DNA of 35,255 bases. Origin: Ignavibacteriota bacterium. Lineage in GTDB: Bacteria; Bacteroidota; Ignavibacteria; UBA10030. A program made the position numbers and the translations under genes. The notes under the pieces were generated by a model, which made no database searches, had not been told where the DNA came from, and saw only the letters and a list, made by a program, of their open reading frames with translations. Positions 11,663-20,061 of the stretch are shown piece after piece (the first letter of the stretch is position 1; each line of letters begins with the position of its first letter). The stretch lies in NCBI GenBank assembly GCA_003155495.1, contig PMDB01000112.1, positions 1 through 35,255 on the forward strand, read 5' to 3'.

Positions 11663-12553
11663 TTGGTAGCAGATCGTCAGCACCATAAATCGAAAAAAAA
11701 CCGATATACGATTGTACTGGTGAGAGATGAAGATGCCAGTAAAGCTAAAAATTTCCAAATAGCTTTCTGGCAATTGGCAGCAGGATTCGTACTCTTCGCG
11801 GTATTGGTGGTAATGATCGTGGTGCTTGCTCTGACCTATACTCCATTAGGTCAGGTATTCCCATTGTCGAATAAAGGGCTCGAAAATAGGTATAGCAAAG
11901 AGTTGGTCTCTTTGAACCAACAAATGATGAGTTTGATGGAGCAACTTATCGAGTTACGAAGTTATAACATTAAACTCCGGCGGGCATTTGGTGAGAATAT
12001 TACATTGTCTGATTCCGGAGTTGTCAAAGTAACTTCACGAATTTCTCAGGCAGAAAAGAGTGATTTGATACAGGAAGGACAGATAGCCGCGAGATCGACC
12101 CAATTGATGAATCCTGCACAGCGGATGATTCCAACCCAGACTGTGAAGTCTGAAACAGGCGAGCGAAGTGCAGTCTCATTTCCTGCAATTCTTCCGACAG
12201 AAGGATATATGACACGTGGATTCGACCCGGAGTATAACCATTATGGACTGGATATTGCCGGAAAGATTGGCACGCTCATCAATGCAGCCGCAGATGGAAA
12301 TATCGTTTTTTCCGGTTGGACATACAACGATGGATATGTAGTCATTATATCGCATGCGAGCGGTTTTATGAGTTTTTACAAGCACAATCAAACATTATTG
12401 AAATCTGCCGGTTCGTTCGTTCGGCGAGGTGAACCAATTGCAACCTTGGGAAATTCTGGAGCCACGAGTTCTGGTCCGCATCTTCATTTTGAAATTTGGA
12501 AAGATGGAGTTCCAGTGGATCCATCCATTTATATGATTAATTATTATCTCTAG
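11663..12553 (+). CDS. Membrane-anchored M23 peptidase (LytM/peptidoglycan hydrolase)
   Basis: The 296-residue protein starts at TTG with AAGGTG upstream. It has a basic N-terminus, one membrane helix (~38-60), a coiled coil (~75-108) and a C-terminal M23 domain (~175-290). Zinc ligands are His193 and Asp197 (HYGLD) and His275 (HLH); His241 and His273 complete the active site, so it should be an active endopeptidase on peptidoglycan cross-bridges. Bactofilin follows after 9 nt; M23-bactofilin pairs shape the cell wall in several phyla. It is the first gene downstream of the transposons. Confidence 0.9.
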   Translation: MVADRQHHKSKKNRYTIVLVRDEDASKAKNFQIAFWQLAAGFVLFAVLVVMIVVLALTYTPLGQVFPLSNKGLENRYSKELVSLNQQMMSLMEQLIELRSYNIKLRRAFGENITLSDSGVVKVTSRISQAEKSDLIQEGQIAARSTQLMNPAQRMIPTQTVKSETGERSAVSFPAILPTEGYMTRGFDPEYNHYGLDIAGKIGTLINAAADGNIVFSGWTYNDGYVVIISHASGFMSFYKHNQTLLKSAGSFVRRGEPIATLGNSGATSSGPHLHFEIWKDGVPVDPSIYMINYYL

Positions 12554-12562
12554 AGGTGATCT

Positions 12563-12928
12563 GTGGCTACGAAACTTGACCCTATCAAAGAAATGAATAT
12601 AATTGGTGCCGGGACAGTTATGGAAGGCAAAATTCGAAGCCAGGGCAGTGTACGTGTGGATGGGAAATTGGTCGGTGAAGTGACTGCAAGTGAATCACTT
12701 GCCGTAGGCGTTACCGGCGAGATCGATGGGAATGTTACCGCGAAAAATGTCACTATTGGTGGAAAAGTGCGAGGTACGATCAATGCCGCAGAAAAAATTG
12801 TATTCGAAGGAAAATCAGTCGTCCGTGCCGATATCCGTGCCACTCGCCTTGTCATTGACGAGGGGTCGATTTTCGATGGGAAAGTTTCTATGACTGATAG
12901 AGCCCCAACGTATGAAGTGAAACACTGA
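12563..12928 (+). CDS. Bactofilin
   Basis: The 121-residue protein is a bactofilin (DUF583): the core is a repeated beta-helix pattern (GSVRVDGKLVGEVTASESLA, GEIDGNVTAKNVTIGGKVRG), with polar tails on both sides. Bactofilins polymerise into cytoskeletal filaments without a nucleotide. The N-terminal MATKLDPIKEMNIIG could bind membrane. The start is GTG, with AGAGGTGA 5 nt upstream. Tight coupling to the M23 gene suggests that it localises that enzyme. Confidence 0.93.
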   Translation: MATKLDPIKEMNIIGAGTVMEGKIRSQGSVRVDGKLVGEVTASESLAVGVTGEIDGNVTAKNVTIGGKVRGTINAAEKIVFEGKSVVRADIRATRLVIDEGSIFDGKVSMTDRAPTYEVKH

Positions 12929-12959
12929 TTGGTATAAAATCGGAGACCGAGCATACGGC

Positions 12960-13256
12960 ATGAACTCTGAATCTCCGGATAGCGGAACGCAAGACGAAAA
13001 GAAAGAAATTAAAATCCAAGGAACGTATCGTGAGTATGGACCGTACCTGACAATAGGAATTCAATTGGCAGCGGCGGTCGTCGTTTTCTTTTTCCTTGGC
13101 GATTGGTTTGATACTAGATACGGAATTGCGCCGATCGGGAAATTAGTAGGAATATCGATAGGAATAGTTGGCGGTTTTATAAAATTTTTTAAATCGGTTG
13201 CTTCATTAATTGCGGATGAAGAGCGAAATCGAACGAGTGATAAGCGTGAAAATTGA
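12960..13256 (+). CDS. atpZ: AtpZ, ATP synthase accessory membrane protein
   Basis: The 98-residue protein has a charged N-terminus, then two membrane helices (~31-48 and ~62-82) split by GDWFDTRYG, which is the signature of AtpZ/AtpI-type F0F1 accessory proteins. It is thought to help Mg2+ handling or rotor assembly. It begins 31 nt after bactofilin and overlaps the next gene, so the ATP synthase cluster is probably co-transcribed with the wall genes. Confidence 0.8.
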   Translation: MNSESPDSGTQDEKKEIKIQGTYREYGPYLTIGIQLAAAVVVFFFLGDWFDTRYGIAPIGKLVGISIGIVGGFIKFFKSVASLIADEERNRTSDKREN

Positions 13257-13629
13257 TTGGTCGTTTCTGCGATTAGTTTTGTTTTGTTTCACTTGTACGG
13301 CAGCACTCACCTATTATCCGATTTCGGAGTTTGCGACGAGAGAAGTACTGCACAGTATTATTGCGGGCAGCATTATGAGCCTTGCGAATTTATTATTGGG
13401 ATATTTGGCAATTGAAGTATCGTTCGAGCGATCGCATACAACATTTCTGAAATATGTTTTAGGTGGAATGGTCGGACGATTGATGCTGATGTGGGGAGCA
13501 TTTTTACTGCTCATACGAGCATTCGGCTTCCATCCAGCATCGTTAATGCTGACATTATTATTTTTCTATGTGATGAATTTGGGATTAGAAATTTATTATC
13601 TTCAAAAAAGAATTTCTGCAAAAAAATAG
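13216..13629 (+). CDS. atpI: AtpI-like ATP synthase subunit I
   Basis: This small membrane protein has four predicted helices (LRLVLFCFTCTAALTYY, LHSIIAGSIMSLANLLLGYL, YVLGGMVGRLMLMWGAFLLL, LMLTLLFFYVMNLGLEIYYL), as in subunit I of Bacteroidota-type ATP synthase operons, where it assists c-ring assembly. Start alternatives are ATG 13216 (used here) or GTG 13246; neither has a strong SD. Either way it overlaps atpZ or nearly so, consistent with translational coupling. Confidence 0.75.
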   Translation: MKSEIERVISVKIDWSFLRLVLFCFTCTAALTYYPISEFATREVLHSIIAGSIMSLANLLLGYLAIEVSFERSHTTFLKYVLGGMVGRLMLMWGAFLLLIRAFGFHPASLMLTLLFFYVMNLGLEIYYLQKRISAKK

Positions 13630-13641
13630 ATTGAGGAAGTA

Positions 13642-14559
13642 TTGTTCTTCGAGAATCCAATAGTGCAAGATACTCTTCAGCAAGCGACACACGCGCTTGT
13701 AGATACAGCAACAATTGCCCATACTTCCGGCGAGCATGGTGGTGGTTTCAACTTTATGCACCTTCTCGACCACATGAAAGATTCGCGGAGTGTGGAAAGT
13801 CCGCTTGGGCATCTCTCTTTGCCGCAGTTTACTCCGGTTCATCTTGGTAGTGCCACAATAGATCTTTCGATAACCAAACACGTTTTTTTCCTTTTATTGT
13901 GCGGAGTTTTGCTTGTCATTGCAATGATGTATGTTGCGCGGTCTTACAAGAAAAGTCTTGTACCACATGGATTTGTGAATTTATTAGAACTAGTAATTGT
14001 TTTTCTTCGGGATGAGGTGGTGCTTCCCAATATGGGACCAGCCGGTTTGAGATACATGCCGTATTTGCTTACTACATTTTTTTACATTCTTATTATGAAT
14101 TTAGCAGGACTTATCCCTTATGGTGCCACACCTACCGGTAATATTATGGTTACTGCCGGCCTTGCGGTGATAGCTTTTTGTATGATTCAAATTTCTGCTA
14201 TTCGTGCCCAAGGTCTGACGCATTATTTAGCACATCTCACGGGTGGGGCTCCTTGGTATCTTTGGGTTATTATGGTGCCTATTGAAATTCTTGGACTCTT
14301 TACTAAACCATTTGCGCTTTGTATGCGTTTATTCGCAAACATGACGGGCGGGCATATTGTAATTCTTTCGCTTTTTGGATTGGTTTTAATGTTCCGGTCT
14401 TATATTGTAGCACCTTTCCCGTTGATGTTTATCGTGGGGATATATATGCTGGAATTATTTGTAGCGTTTTTGCAGGCTTATGTTTTTACTATGCTCACTT
14501 CGTTGTTCATGGGTTTGGGTACGCAGGCGAGCAGTCACGCAGAAGATTCGAAGCATTAA
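13642..14559 (+). CDS. atpB: ATP synthase F0 subunit a
   Basis: This 305-residue integral membrane subunit forms the proton half-channels next to the c-ring. The essential arginine lies in KPFALCMRLFANMTGGH. It starts at TTG behind GAGGAAG. A long hydrophilic N-terminal part (~75 residues, His-rich HTSGEHGGGFNFMHLL) precedes the first helix, as in Bacteroidota. At least five helices follow. It lies 12 nt after atpI. Confidence 0.93.
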   Translation: MFFENPIVQDTLQQATHALVDTATIAHTSGEHGGGFNFMHLLDHMKDSRSVESPLGHLSLPQFTPVHLGSATIDLSITKHVFFLLLCGVLLVIAMMYVARSYKKSLVPHGFVNLLELVIVFLRDEVVLPNMGPAGLRYMPYLLTTFFYILIMNLAGLIPYGATPTGNIMVTAGLAVIAFCMIQISAIRAQGLTHYLAHLTGGAPWYLWVIMVPIEILGLFTKPFALCMRLFANMTGGHIVILSLFGLVLMFRSYIVAPFPLMFIVGIYMLELFVAFLQAYVFTMLTSLFMGLGTQASSHAEDSKH

Positions 14560-14605
14560 ACAGAAAGAATCAAAATCACTTTAACCATATTTGGAGGATT
14601 TTTCA

Positions 14606-14833
14606 ATGGAAGCACATGCAGTAGCGTATCTCTCAGCAGGATTTGGAGCAGGAATTGTTGTTCTTGGTGCAGCATTCGGTATCGGCAAACTTGCCGCCGC
14701 TGCAATGGAAGCTAGTGGCCGCCAACCGGAAGTTGCCGCACAAGTACGTGTGTCAATGTTGGTTGCTGCAGCACTTATCGAAGGTGCTACTTTTTTTGCG
14801 CTTGCAATATGCATTCTTCTTGCACTTAAGTAA
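14606..14833 (+). CDS. atpE: ATP synthase F0 subunit c
   Basis: The 75-residue hairpin has two helices joined by the polar loop ASGRQPEV. The ion-carrying Glu59 is in ALIEGATFF. Gly-rich helix 1 (GFGAGIVVLGAAFGIG) supports ring packing. I see no Gln in helix 1 of the kind used for Na+ binding, so protons are the likely ion. The start is ATG 14606 because GGAGG (14592-14596) is upstream; an in-frame TTG at 14591 would overlap that SD. Confidence 0.95.
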   Translation: MEAHAVAYLSAGFGAGIVVLGAAFGIGKLAAAAMEASGRQPEVAAQVRVSMLVAAALIEGATFFALAICILLALK

Positions 14834-14852
14834 AGAAAAGGAACGCTGATAA

Positions 14853-15338
14853 ATGTTTGAGATTAACCCCGGACTTATCGTCTGGACCATCATTACTTTT
14901 CTTGTTCTTTTGTCGGTGATGACAAAATTTGCTTGGAAGCCGATTTTGAAAATGCTCGAAGAGCGTGAGAGCAAGATTCGAATTGCACTTGAAGAAGCAG
15001 ATCGTGCACGAACGGAAGCAGCAGAAATGCTGAAGCAAAATGAAAAGAATCTCGCTCGTGCGGAAGAAGAATACAAGAAAATGATCCAAGAAGGCAAGGC
15101 GCTTGCCGAAAAGTTAAAGGAAGATATTGTAAGCAAGGCAAGACAGCAAGCTCAACAAGAACTGAAACTGGCGATGGAAGAAATCAAACGCAATGTGGAT
15201 GCAGCGAAACTGCAGCTTCGTGCAGAAGTCGCTGATCTTGCAATCAAAGCGACAGAAAAAATTCTCGAAGAAACGCTCGACGAGAAAAGGCAGAAGCAAC
15301 TCATAGATTCTGTGATGAATAAACTTCCGAAGAACTAA
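14853..15338 (+). CDS. atpF: ATP synthase F0 subunit b
   Basis: The 161-residue stator has a membrane helix (LIVWTIITFLVLLSVMTKF) and a long charged helix with repeated Ala/Glu/Lys heptads that joins F0 to delta/alpha. AAGGA precedes ATG 14853. It lies 19 nt after atpE and 6 nt before atpH. Confidence 0.94.
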   Translation: MFEINPGLIVWTIITFLVLLSVMTKFAWKPILKMLEERESKIRIALEEADRARTEAAEMLKQNEKNLARAEEEYKKMIQEGKALAEKLKEDIVSKARQQAQQELKLAMEEIKRNVDAAKLQLRAEVADLAIKATEKILEETLDEKRQKQLIDSVMNKLPKN

Positions 15339-15344
15339 TAGATT

Positions 15345-15896
15345 ATGAGTAATCTGCGAACAGCAAATCGCTATGCCGAAGCGTTGATGACCACCGCTGA
15401 AGAATTGCATATACTTAAGGATGTGAGCGATGATCTCACCGTTATCCGGCGGATTATCAATGAGTCGCACGAGTTTCAACTGTTCTTGAAGAGTCCTGTC
15501 GTAAAGAAGGAGAAGAAACAGCAGGTATTTGAAACGACGTTTGGCAAGGCGATTCAACCGCTCACGCTAAAATTCTTATCTCTTCTTGCTGAAAAGGGAC
15601 GGGAGGATATTCTTTTGGACATCATCGAGGCCTTCTTTCGTTTGCAGGATGAGACATTGGGAATCGTCAATGTGTATGTAAAGGCAGCAGCAGAATTATC
15701 GGCACAGCAAACAGTTCAACTTGAGCGGAGATTCGAAGCGTACTCAAAGAAAAAGGTTCACGTCGATGTAAGCTTGGATTCAAAATTAATTGGTGGCTTC
15801 ATTGTTCGTATCGGAGATACGATGTTTGATGGCAGCGTGAAGCGCCAGCTTGAACTTCTTCGCAAGAGGTTTGCGGAAGAGATTACTGTTGCATAG
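15345..15896 (+). CDS. atpH: ATP synthase F1 subunit delta
   Basis: The 183-residue stator protein has the typical N-terminal helical bundle (NRYAEALMTTAEELHILKDV) and the C-terminal signature IGGFIVRIGDTMFDGSVKRQ, diagnostic for OSCP/delta. It links subunit b to the alpha N-termini. An 81-nt gap with a CCAGCT/AGCTGG hairpin separates it from atpA. Confidence 0.95.
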   Translation: MSNLRTANRYAEALMTTAEELHILKDVSDDLTVIRRIINESHEFQLFLKSPVVKKEKKQQVFETTFGKAIQPLTLKFLSLLAEKGREDILLDIIEAFFRLQDETLGIVNVYVKAAAELSAQQTVQLERRFEAYSKKKVHVDVSLDSKLIGGFIVRIGDTMFDGSVKRQLELLRKRFAEEITVA

Positions 15897-15977
15897 TCTC
15901 CGGACAGTATCCTATTAAATAATATTTGTTCAATATCATCCAGCTGGATTTAAGCTGGAGATGCATAGAGGAAGAAA

Positions 15978-17531
15978 ATGTCAGAAGTTCGACCAGATGA
16001 AGTATCTGCAATTTTGCGAAAACAGCTTTCCGGTTTTGAAAAGGAAGTAGATGTGTATGATGTCGGGACTGTCCTGCAAGTAGGTGATGGCATCGCACGC
16101 GTTTATGGTCTCTCGAAAGTTATGGCGAGCGAGTTAGTGGAATTCCCAGGCAACGTATTCGGTATGGCGTTGAATCTCGAAGAAGACAATGTCGGATGCG
16201 TGATTTTTGGCGATTCCACGCATATCAAAGAAGGCGACACCGTGAAGCGAACGAGTCGTGTCGCATCCATGCCCGTGGGTGAACAGATGCTCGGGCGCGT
16301 GATGACACCACTGGGCCAGCCGCTTGATGGAAAAGGACCGATCAAGACTAATACATTCCTTCCGTTGGAACGCAAGGCGCTCGGTGTTGTTGCTCGAAGT
16401 CCTGTGAAAGAACCTTTGCAGACCGGCATCAAACCGGTGGATGGCATGATCCCGATTGGACGCGGACAGAGAGAGTTGATTATTGGTGACCGCCAAACCG
16501 GGAAAACCGCGATTGCGATTGATACCATTATCAATCAAAAATACACACACACAGAGAAGGCAAAGAAAGAAGGCATTAAGCCAGTTTATTGCATTTATGT
16601 CGCCATCGGTCAAAAGGGATCGACGGTTGCTCAGGTGGTAGCAACATTAGAAGAATATGGTGCGATGGAATATACGACAGTAATTCATGCATCTGCAAGC
16701 GATTCTGCGCCGTTGCAATTCATCGCTCCCTATGCGGGTGCCACCCTTGGAGAATATTTTCGCGATTCCAGTCGTCATGCGCTTGTGATCTACGATGACT
16801 TATCGAAGCATGCACAAGCATATCGCCAGATGTCTTTGCTTTTACGCAGACCTCCGGGACGTGAGGCGTATCCTGGTGATGTGTTCTATCTTCACTCACG
16901 TCTATTAGAGCGAGCATCAAAACTTAATGATGAACTCGGTGGAGGAAGTCTCACTGCATTGCCGATTATCGAAACGCAAGCAGGTGACGTTTCCGCGTAT
17001 ATACCAACCAATGTCATTTCTATTACTGATGGACAGATTTATCTTGAACCCAGTTTGTTTAATGCCGGCGTACGTCCTGCAATCAATGTTGGTATCTCGG
17101 TATCACGGGTCGGTGGAAACGCACAGATCAAGGCAATGAAGCGAGTAGCGGGACGTCTGCGCATGGATCTTGCCCAGTATCGTGAGTTGGAAGCGTTTTC
17201 GAAATTCGGTTCAGATCTTGATAAATCGACTCAGCAGACATTGCGACGAGGTTCGCATCTTGTGGAGTTACTCAAACAAGGTCAATATGTCCCGATGTCG
17301 GTTGAGAAACAGGTGGCGAGTATGTTCACAGGAACGAATGGATATTTAGATGAGCTGCCCTTAGAAGAAGTACAGCGATTTGAGCTGGAATTTCTTGAGA
17401 TGATGGACATGAAATATGCAGATATTCTTGGAACAATCGCTGAGACGAAAGAACTTTCTAAAGAGATAGAAATGAGGCTTCATGCTATTGCGAAAGAATT
17501 TGTTCAGAAATTCATAGGAACGGTGAAGTAA
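15978..17531 (+). CDS. atpA: ATP synthase F1 subunit alpha
   Basis: The 517-residue non-catalytic nucleotide-binding subunit has the P-loop GDRQTGKTA near 170-178, the arginine-finger region with [14 protein letters not shown], and the family signature [14 protein letters not shown]. Length is normal. GAGGAAGAAA precedes ATG 15978. atpG follows after 3 nt. The catalytic beta subunit is not in the window. Confidence 0.97.
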   Translation: MSEVRPDEVSAILRKQLSGFEKEVDVYDVGTVLQVGDGIARVYGLSKVMASELVEFPGNVFGMALNLEEDNVGCVIFGDSTHIKEGDTVKRTSRVASMPVGEQMLGRVMTPLGQPLDGKGPIKTNTFLPLERKALGVVARSPVKEPLQTGIKPVDGMIPIGRGQRELIIGDRQTGKTAIAIDTIINQKYTHTEKAKKEGIKPVYCIYVAIGQKGSTVAQVVATLEEYGAMEYTTVIHASASDSAPLQFIAPYAGATLGEYFRDSSRHALVIYDDLSKHAQAYRQMSLLLRRPPGREAYPGDVFYLHSRLLERASKLNDELGGGSLTALPIIETQAGDVSAYIPTNVISITDGQIYLEPSLFNAGVRPAINVGISVSRVGGNAQIKAMKRVAGRLRMDLAQYRELEAFSKFGSDLDKSTQQTLRRGSHLVELLKQGQYVPMSVEKQVASMFTGTNGYLDELPLEEVQRFELEFLEMMDMKYADILGTIAETKELSKEIEMRLHAIAKEFVQKFIGTVK

Positions 17532-17534
17532 TCT

Positions 17535-18434
17535 GTGGCAACACTTCGAGAAATACGACGCCGGGTTACAAGTGTTAAAAGCACACAGAAAATTACTAAA
17601 GCTATGAAAATGGTCGCAGCGGCAAAACTTCGCCGCGCTCAAGACGCACTCGTTTCAACACGTCCGTATGCACGCAAAATGAACGGGCTCCTTCGCCGTT
17701 TGGTAACCAAAATTGATCTCTCGATTCATCCTTTGCTGAAAGAACGTGAAGTCAAACATGTGCTGCTCGTGGTGGTGTCGGGAGATAGGGGCATGTGCGG
17801 TGCATTCAATGGCAATGTTATCAAAGCTGCTATCGATCATATGAACTCACAGTATCGACATTTGCTGAAGGAACCCGATGGAGTTCGGATCGTGACGGTG
17901 GGGAAAAAATCAACGGATTTCTTGTCGAAACGAAATTACATTCTCTATTCGAAACATGTCGGTATTTTTGGGAGTCTCCATTTCGGTCACGCACGAACCA
18001 TCATTCAGCAGATAGTGGATCAGTACCTCAAGGGCGAGTACGACAAAGTGGAAGTTGTCTACAATGAGTTCAAATCGGTCATCCAACAGCGGATTGTTGT
18101 TGAGCAAGTTTTGCCGATCCTCCCGGAGCAAATTCAAGAGACCAAGGATATTCACGCACTTGCTCAGGTCGACTATATTTACGAGCCGTCCATTAGGGAA
18201 ATTATCGATGTACTGTTGCCAATACACCTGAACTTCCAAATGTGGCGCATTTTGCTGGAGTCCAGTACGGCAGAGGAAGGCGCTCGAATGACAGCTATGA
18301 GTAACGCAACGGAAAACGCGAAAGAGCTTATCCGTGATTTGACATTATCGTACAATAAGGAGCGACAAGCAAGTATTACGAAAGAACTGCTCGAAATCGT
18401 TAGCGGGGCAGAAGCGTTGAAGAAAGCAAGTTAA
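17535..18434 (+). CDS. atpG: ATP synthase F1 subunit gamma
   Basis: This 299-residue central shaft has long N- and C-terminal helices (ATLREIRRRVTSVKSTQKIT and the C-terminal signature EEGARMTAMSNATENA). It starts at GTG directly after atpA. No atpD or atpC follows, which fits the split arrangement (alpha/gamma here, beta/epsilon elsewhere) common in Chlorobiota/Bacteroidota. Confidence 0.95.
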   Translation: MATLREIRRRVTSVKSTQKITKAMKMVAAAKLRRAQDALVSTRPYARKMNGLLRRLVTKIDLSIHPLLKEREVKHVLLVVVSGDRGMCGAFNGNVIKAAIDHMNSQYRHLLKEPDGVRIVTVGKKSTDFLSKRNYILYSKHVGIFGSLHFGHARTIIQQIVDQYLKGEYDKVEVVYNEFKSVIQQRIVVEQVLPILPEQIQETKDIHALAQVDYIYEPSIREIIDVLLPIHLNFQMWRILLESSTAEEGARMTAMSNATENAKELIRDLTLSYNKERQASITKELLEIVSGAEALKKAS

Positions 18435-18559
18435 GAACGCAGAAACAATCTTCATTCAAAAAACCACCGTGAAAGATTGAGAAACGGTCTATTGAAGGAG
18501 GATTGAAAAAAATCAATGTGTAAGGTACCATTGAGCCGTCACTTTGCCGGAGAAAAACA

Positions 18560-19858
18560 ATGGCAGTCACACCACAACAACCCGTACCACCGCGTCAAAT
18601 ACCTGGACAACCGGGGCAAGTTCCGCAGCGGATTGCCCTCGAACAGCTTGATGTAAAATCTCTCTCGAAAGACAAAATTCGAGAGTTATTTCGCTTGGGC
18701 AAGCTGCCCACGGCGGATCAAATCGTCGAGGAAATCTTAGTACGAGCTATTCAAAGCGGTGCAACAGACATCCATTTCGAGCCGATAGAAGGTGAACTCC
18801 AGATTCGTCTTGGGCATGAAGGAACATTGAAGAGGCTTGTTTCTCTTTCCCCGGATATGAATGAGCCTGTTATCAGTATTCTGAAAACAAAAGCAACACT
18901 GAATCAATTTGAAAAAAAGAAACCACAGGAAGGACGGTTTTCTTCGGTGTATGGAAATGAGCCGTTCGATTTTCGCCTTAATGTAATTCCCGTACTTTCG
19001 GGTGAACGATGCTTGGTGCGATTGTGGAGGAAGACAGCGACCATCTCTCGACTTGACGAACTTGGATATGGCAAAGAGAATCTCGATAGATTGCGAACAT
19101 TGCTCCGCAGTCCTCGTGGATTGGTTTTAGTTACTGGACCGTCTGGGAGCGGGAAATCAACAACCGTTTATGCTTCGGTAAACCATGTCCAGACACCGGA
19201 AAAATGTGTTATTACCGTTGAAGACCCTGTAGAGTTTCGTTTGCCATATGCCAGTCAAGTGCACTTGCCGGCTGATAAATCATTTAATTTTATTGATGCA
19301 CTCAGGGCGATTCTCCGGCAGAATCCCAACGTCATCATGATTGGTGAAATACGTGATGCGGAGACCGGTATTGTGGCTGCTGAAGCTGCGCTGACCGGTA
19401 ATCTGGTGCTCAGTACTATGCTTGCCGATGATGCAATTGGTGCTATTCATCGCCTTTACAATCTTGGTATTCCCCCATACTGGCTCGCATCGTCACTGGC
19501 TGGAATTGTTTATCAACTTTTAATCCGAAGAATCTGTCTCAATTGTAAGGAAGAATATCAGCTTTCACCCGATGAACTTCAAATGGTCGGTGCACCAATG
19601 GGATCATCCGATCTCAAACTCTTCCGCGGTCGTGGTTGTCAGAATTGTTTCGGTACCGGCTATAAAGGCCGGGCCGCCATCAGCGAAATTGTTACGATTA
19701 GCACGGTATTACGCGATTTGATCATCAATAAGGAATCGATTCTGAAGATGCGTCAAGAGGCTGTTAATTGCGGATTCCAGGCAATTCGGCAAGATGCAGT
19801 CCGTAAGGCGCTCACCGGCGTTACAACACTGCAAGAAGTTGTACGCGTGCTCGGTTGA
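18560..19858 (+). CDS. GspE/PilB-family secretion ATPase with altered His box
   Basis: The 432-residue protein has the N2 domain (QSGATDIHFEPIEGELQIRL), Walker A (GPSGSGKS, 193-200), an Asp box (VEDPVEF), Walker B (IMIGEIRDAETG) and a CxxC...CxxC zinc element (CLNC at 326-329, GCQNCFGTGYKGR). It would drive a type II secretion or type IV pilus system. It lacks the N1 domain and begins with a Pro/Gln-rich tail. The usual TGHLVLSTLHTN box reads TGNLVLSTMLAD, so both histidines are replaced. No partner pilus genes are nearby. Confidence 0.85.
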   Translation: MAVTPQQPVPPRQIPGQPGQVPQRIALEQLDVKSLSKDKIRELFRLGKLPTADQIVEEILVRAIQSGATDIHFEPIEGELQIRLGHEGTLKRLVSLSPDMNEPVISILKTKATLNQFEKKKPQEGRFSSVYGNEPFDFRLNVIPVLSGERCLVRLWRKTATISRLDELGYGKENLDRLRTLLRSPRGLVLVTGPSGSGKSTTVYASVNHVQTPEKCVITVEDPVEFRLPYASQVHLPADKSFNFIDALRAILRQNPNVIMIGEIRDAETGIVAAEAALTGNLVLSTMLADDAIGAIHRLYNLGIPPYWLASSLAGIVYQLLIRRICLNCKEEYQLSPDELQMVGAPMGSSDLKLFRGRGCQNCFGTGYKGRAAISEIVTISTVLRDLIINKESILKMRQEAVNCGFQAIRQDAVRKALTGVTTLQEVVRVLG

Positions 19859-20061
19859 GTGTTTGGCTATTAGAAAGTTTTTAAGTAACAGCCGGTCTCA
19901 TCTTTATTTTGTTGGAGATGAGAATCCCAAATAATTTCTTGATTGCCTCCCCTTTTTTCACTATTTTTTAGTAAGTAAACTCGTATGAACTTCTGGCGCT
20001 CTCGGTTTTACTAACGCTGAGGCAAAAGAAGTTTTGTTGTACTATTGACGGTGGAAAGCGA
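19859..20061. other. Intergenic region upstream of ffh
   Basis: It contains TCTCATCT/AGATGAGA (19896-19923), an 8-bp hairpin with a 12-nt loop and no T-run. I see no gene and no SRP RNA signature. Confidence 0.35.

Noticed and set aside
16103-16613. Long minus-strand ORFs within atpA
   Set aside because: They are shadow frames of a highly conserved gene with no SD or family motif.
18502-18560. Extra start or micro-ORF behind AAGGAGG upstream of the GspE/PilB-like gene
   Set aside because: The frames opened there stop after six codons or run out of frame into the main gene; the ATG 18560 frame with GGAG is better.
19859-20061. SRP RNA gene next to ffh
   Set aside because: The conserved apical loop of bacterial SRP RNA is absent; the only structure is an isolated 8-bp hairpin.
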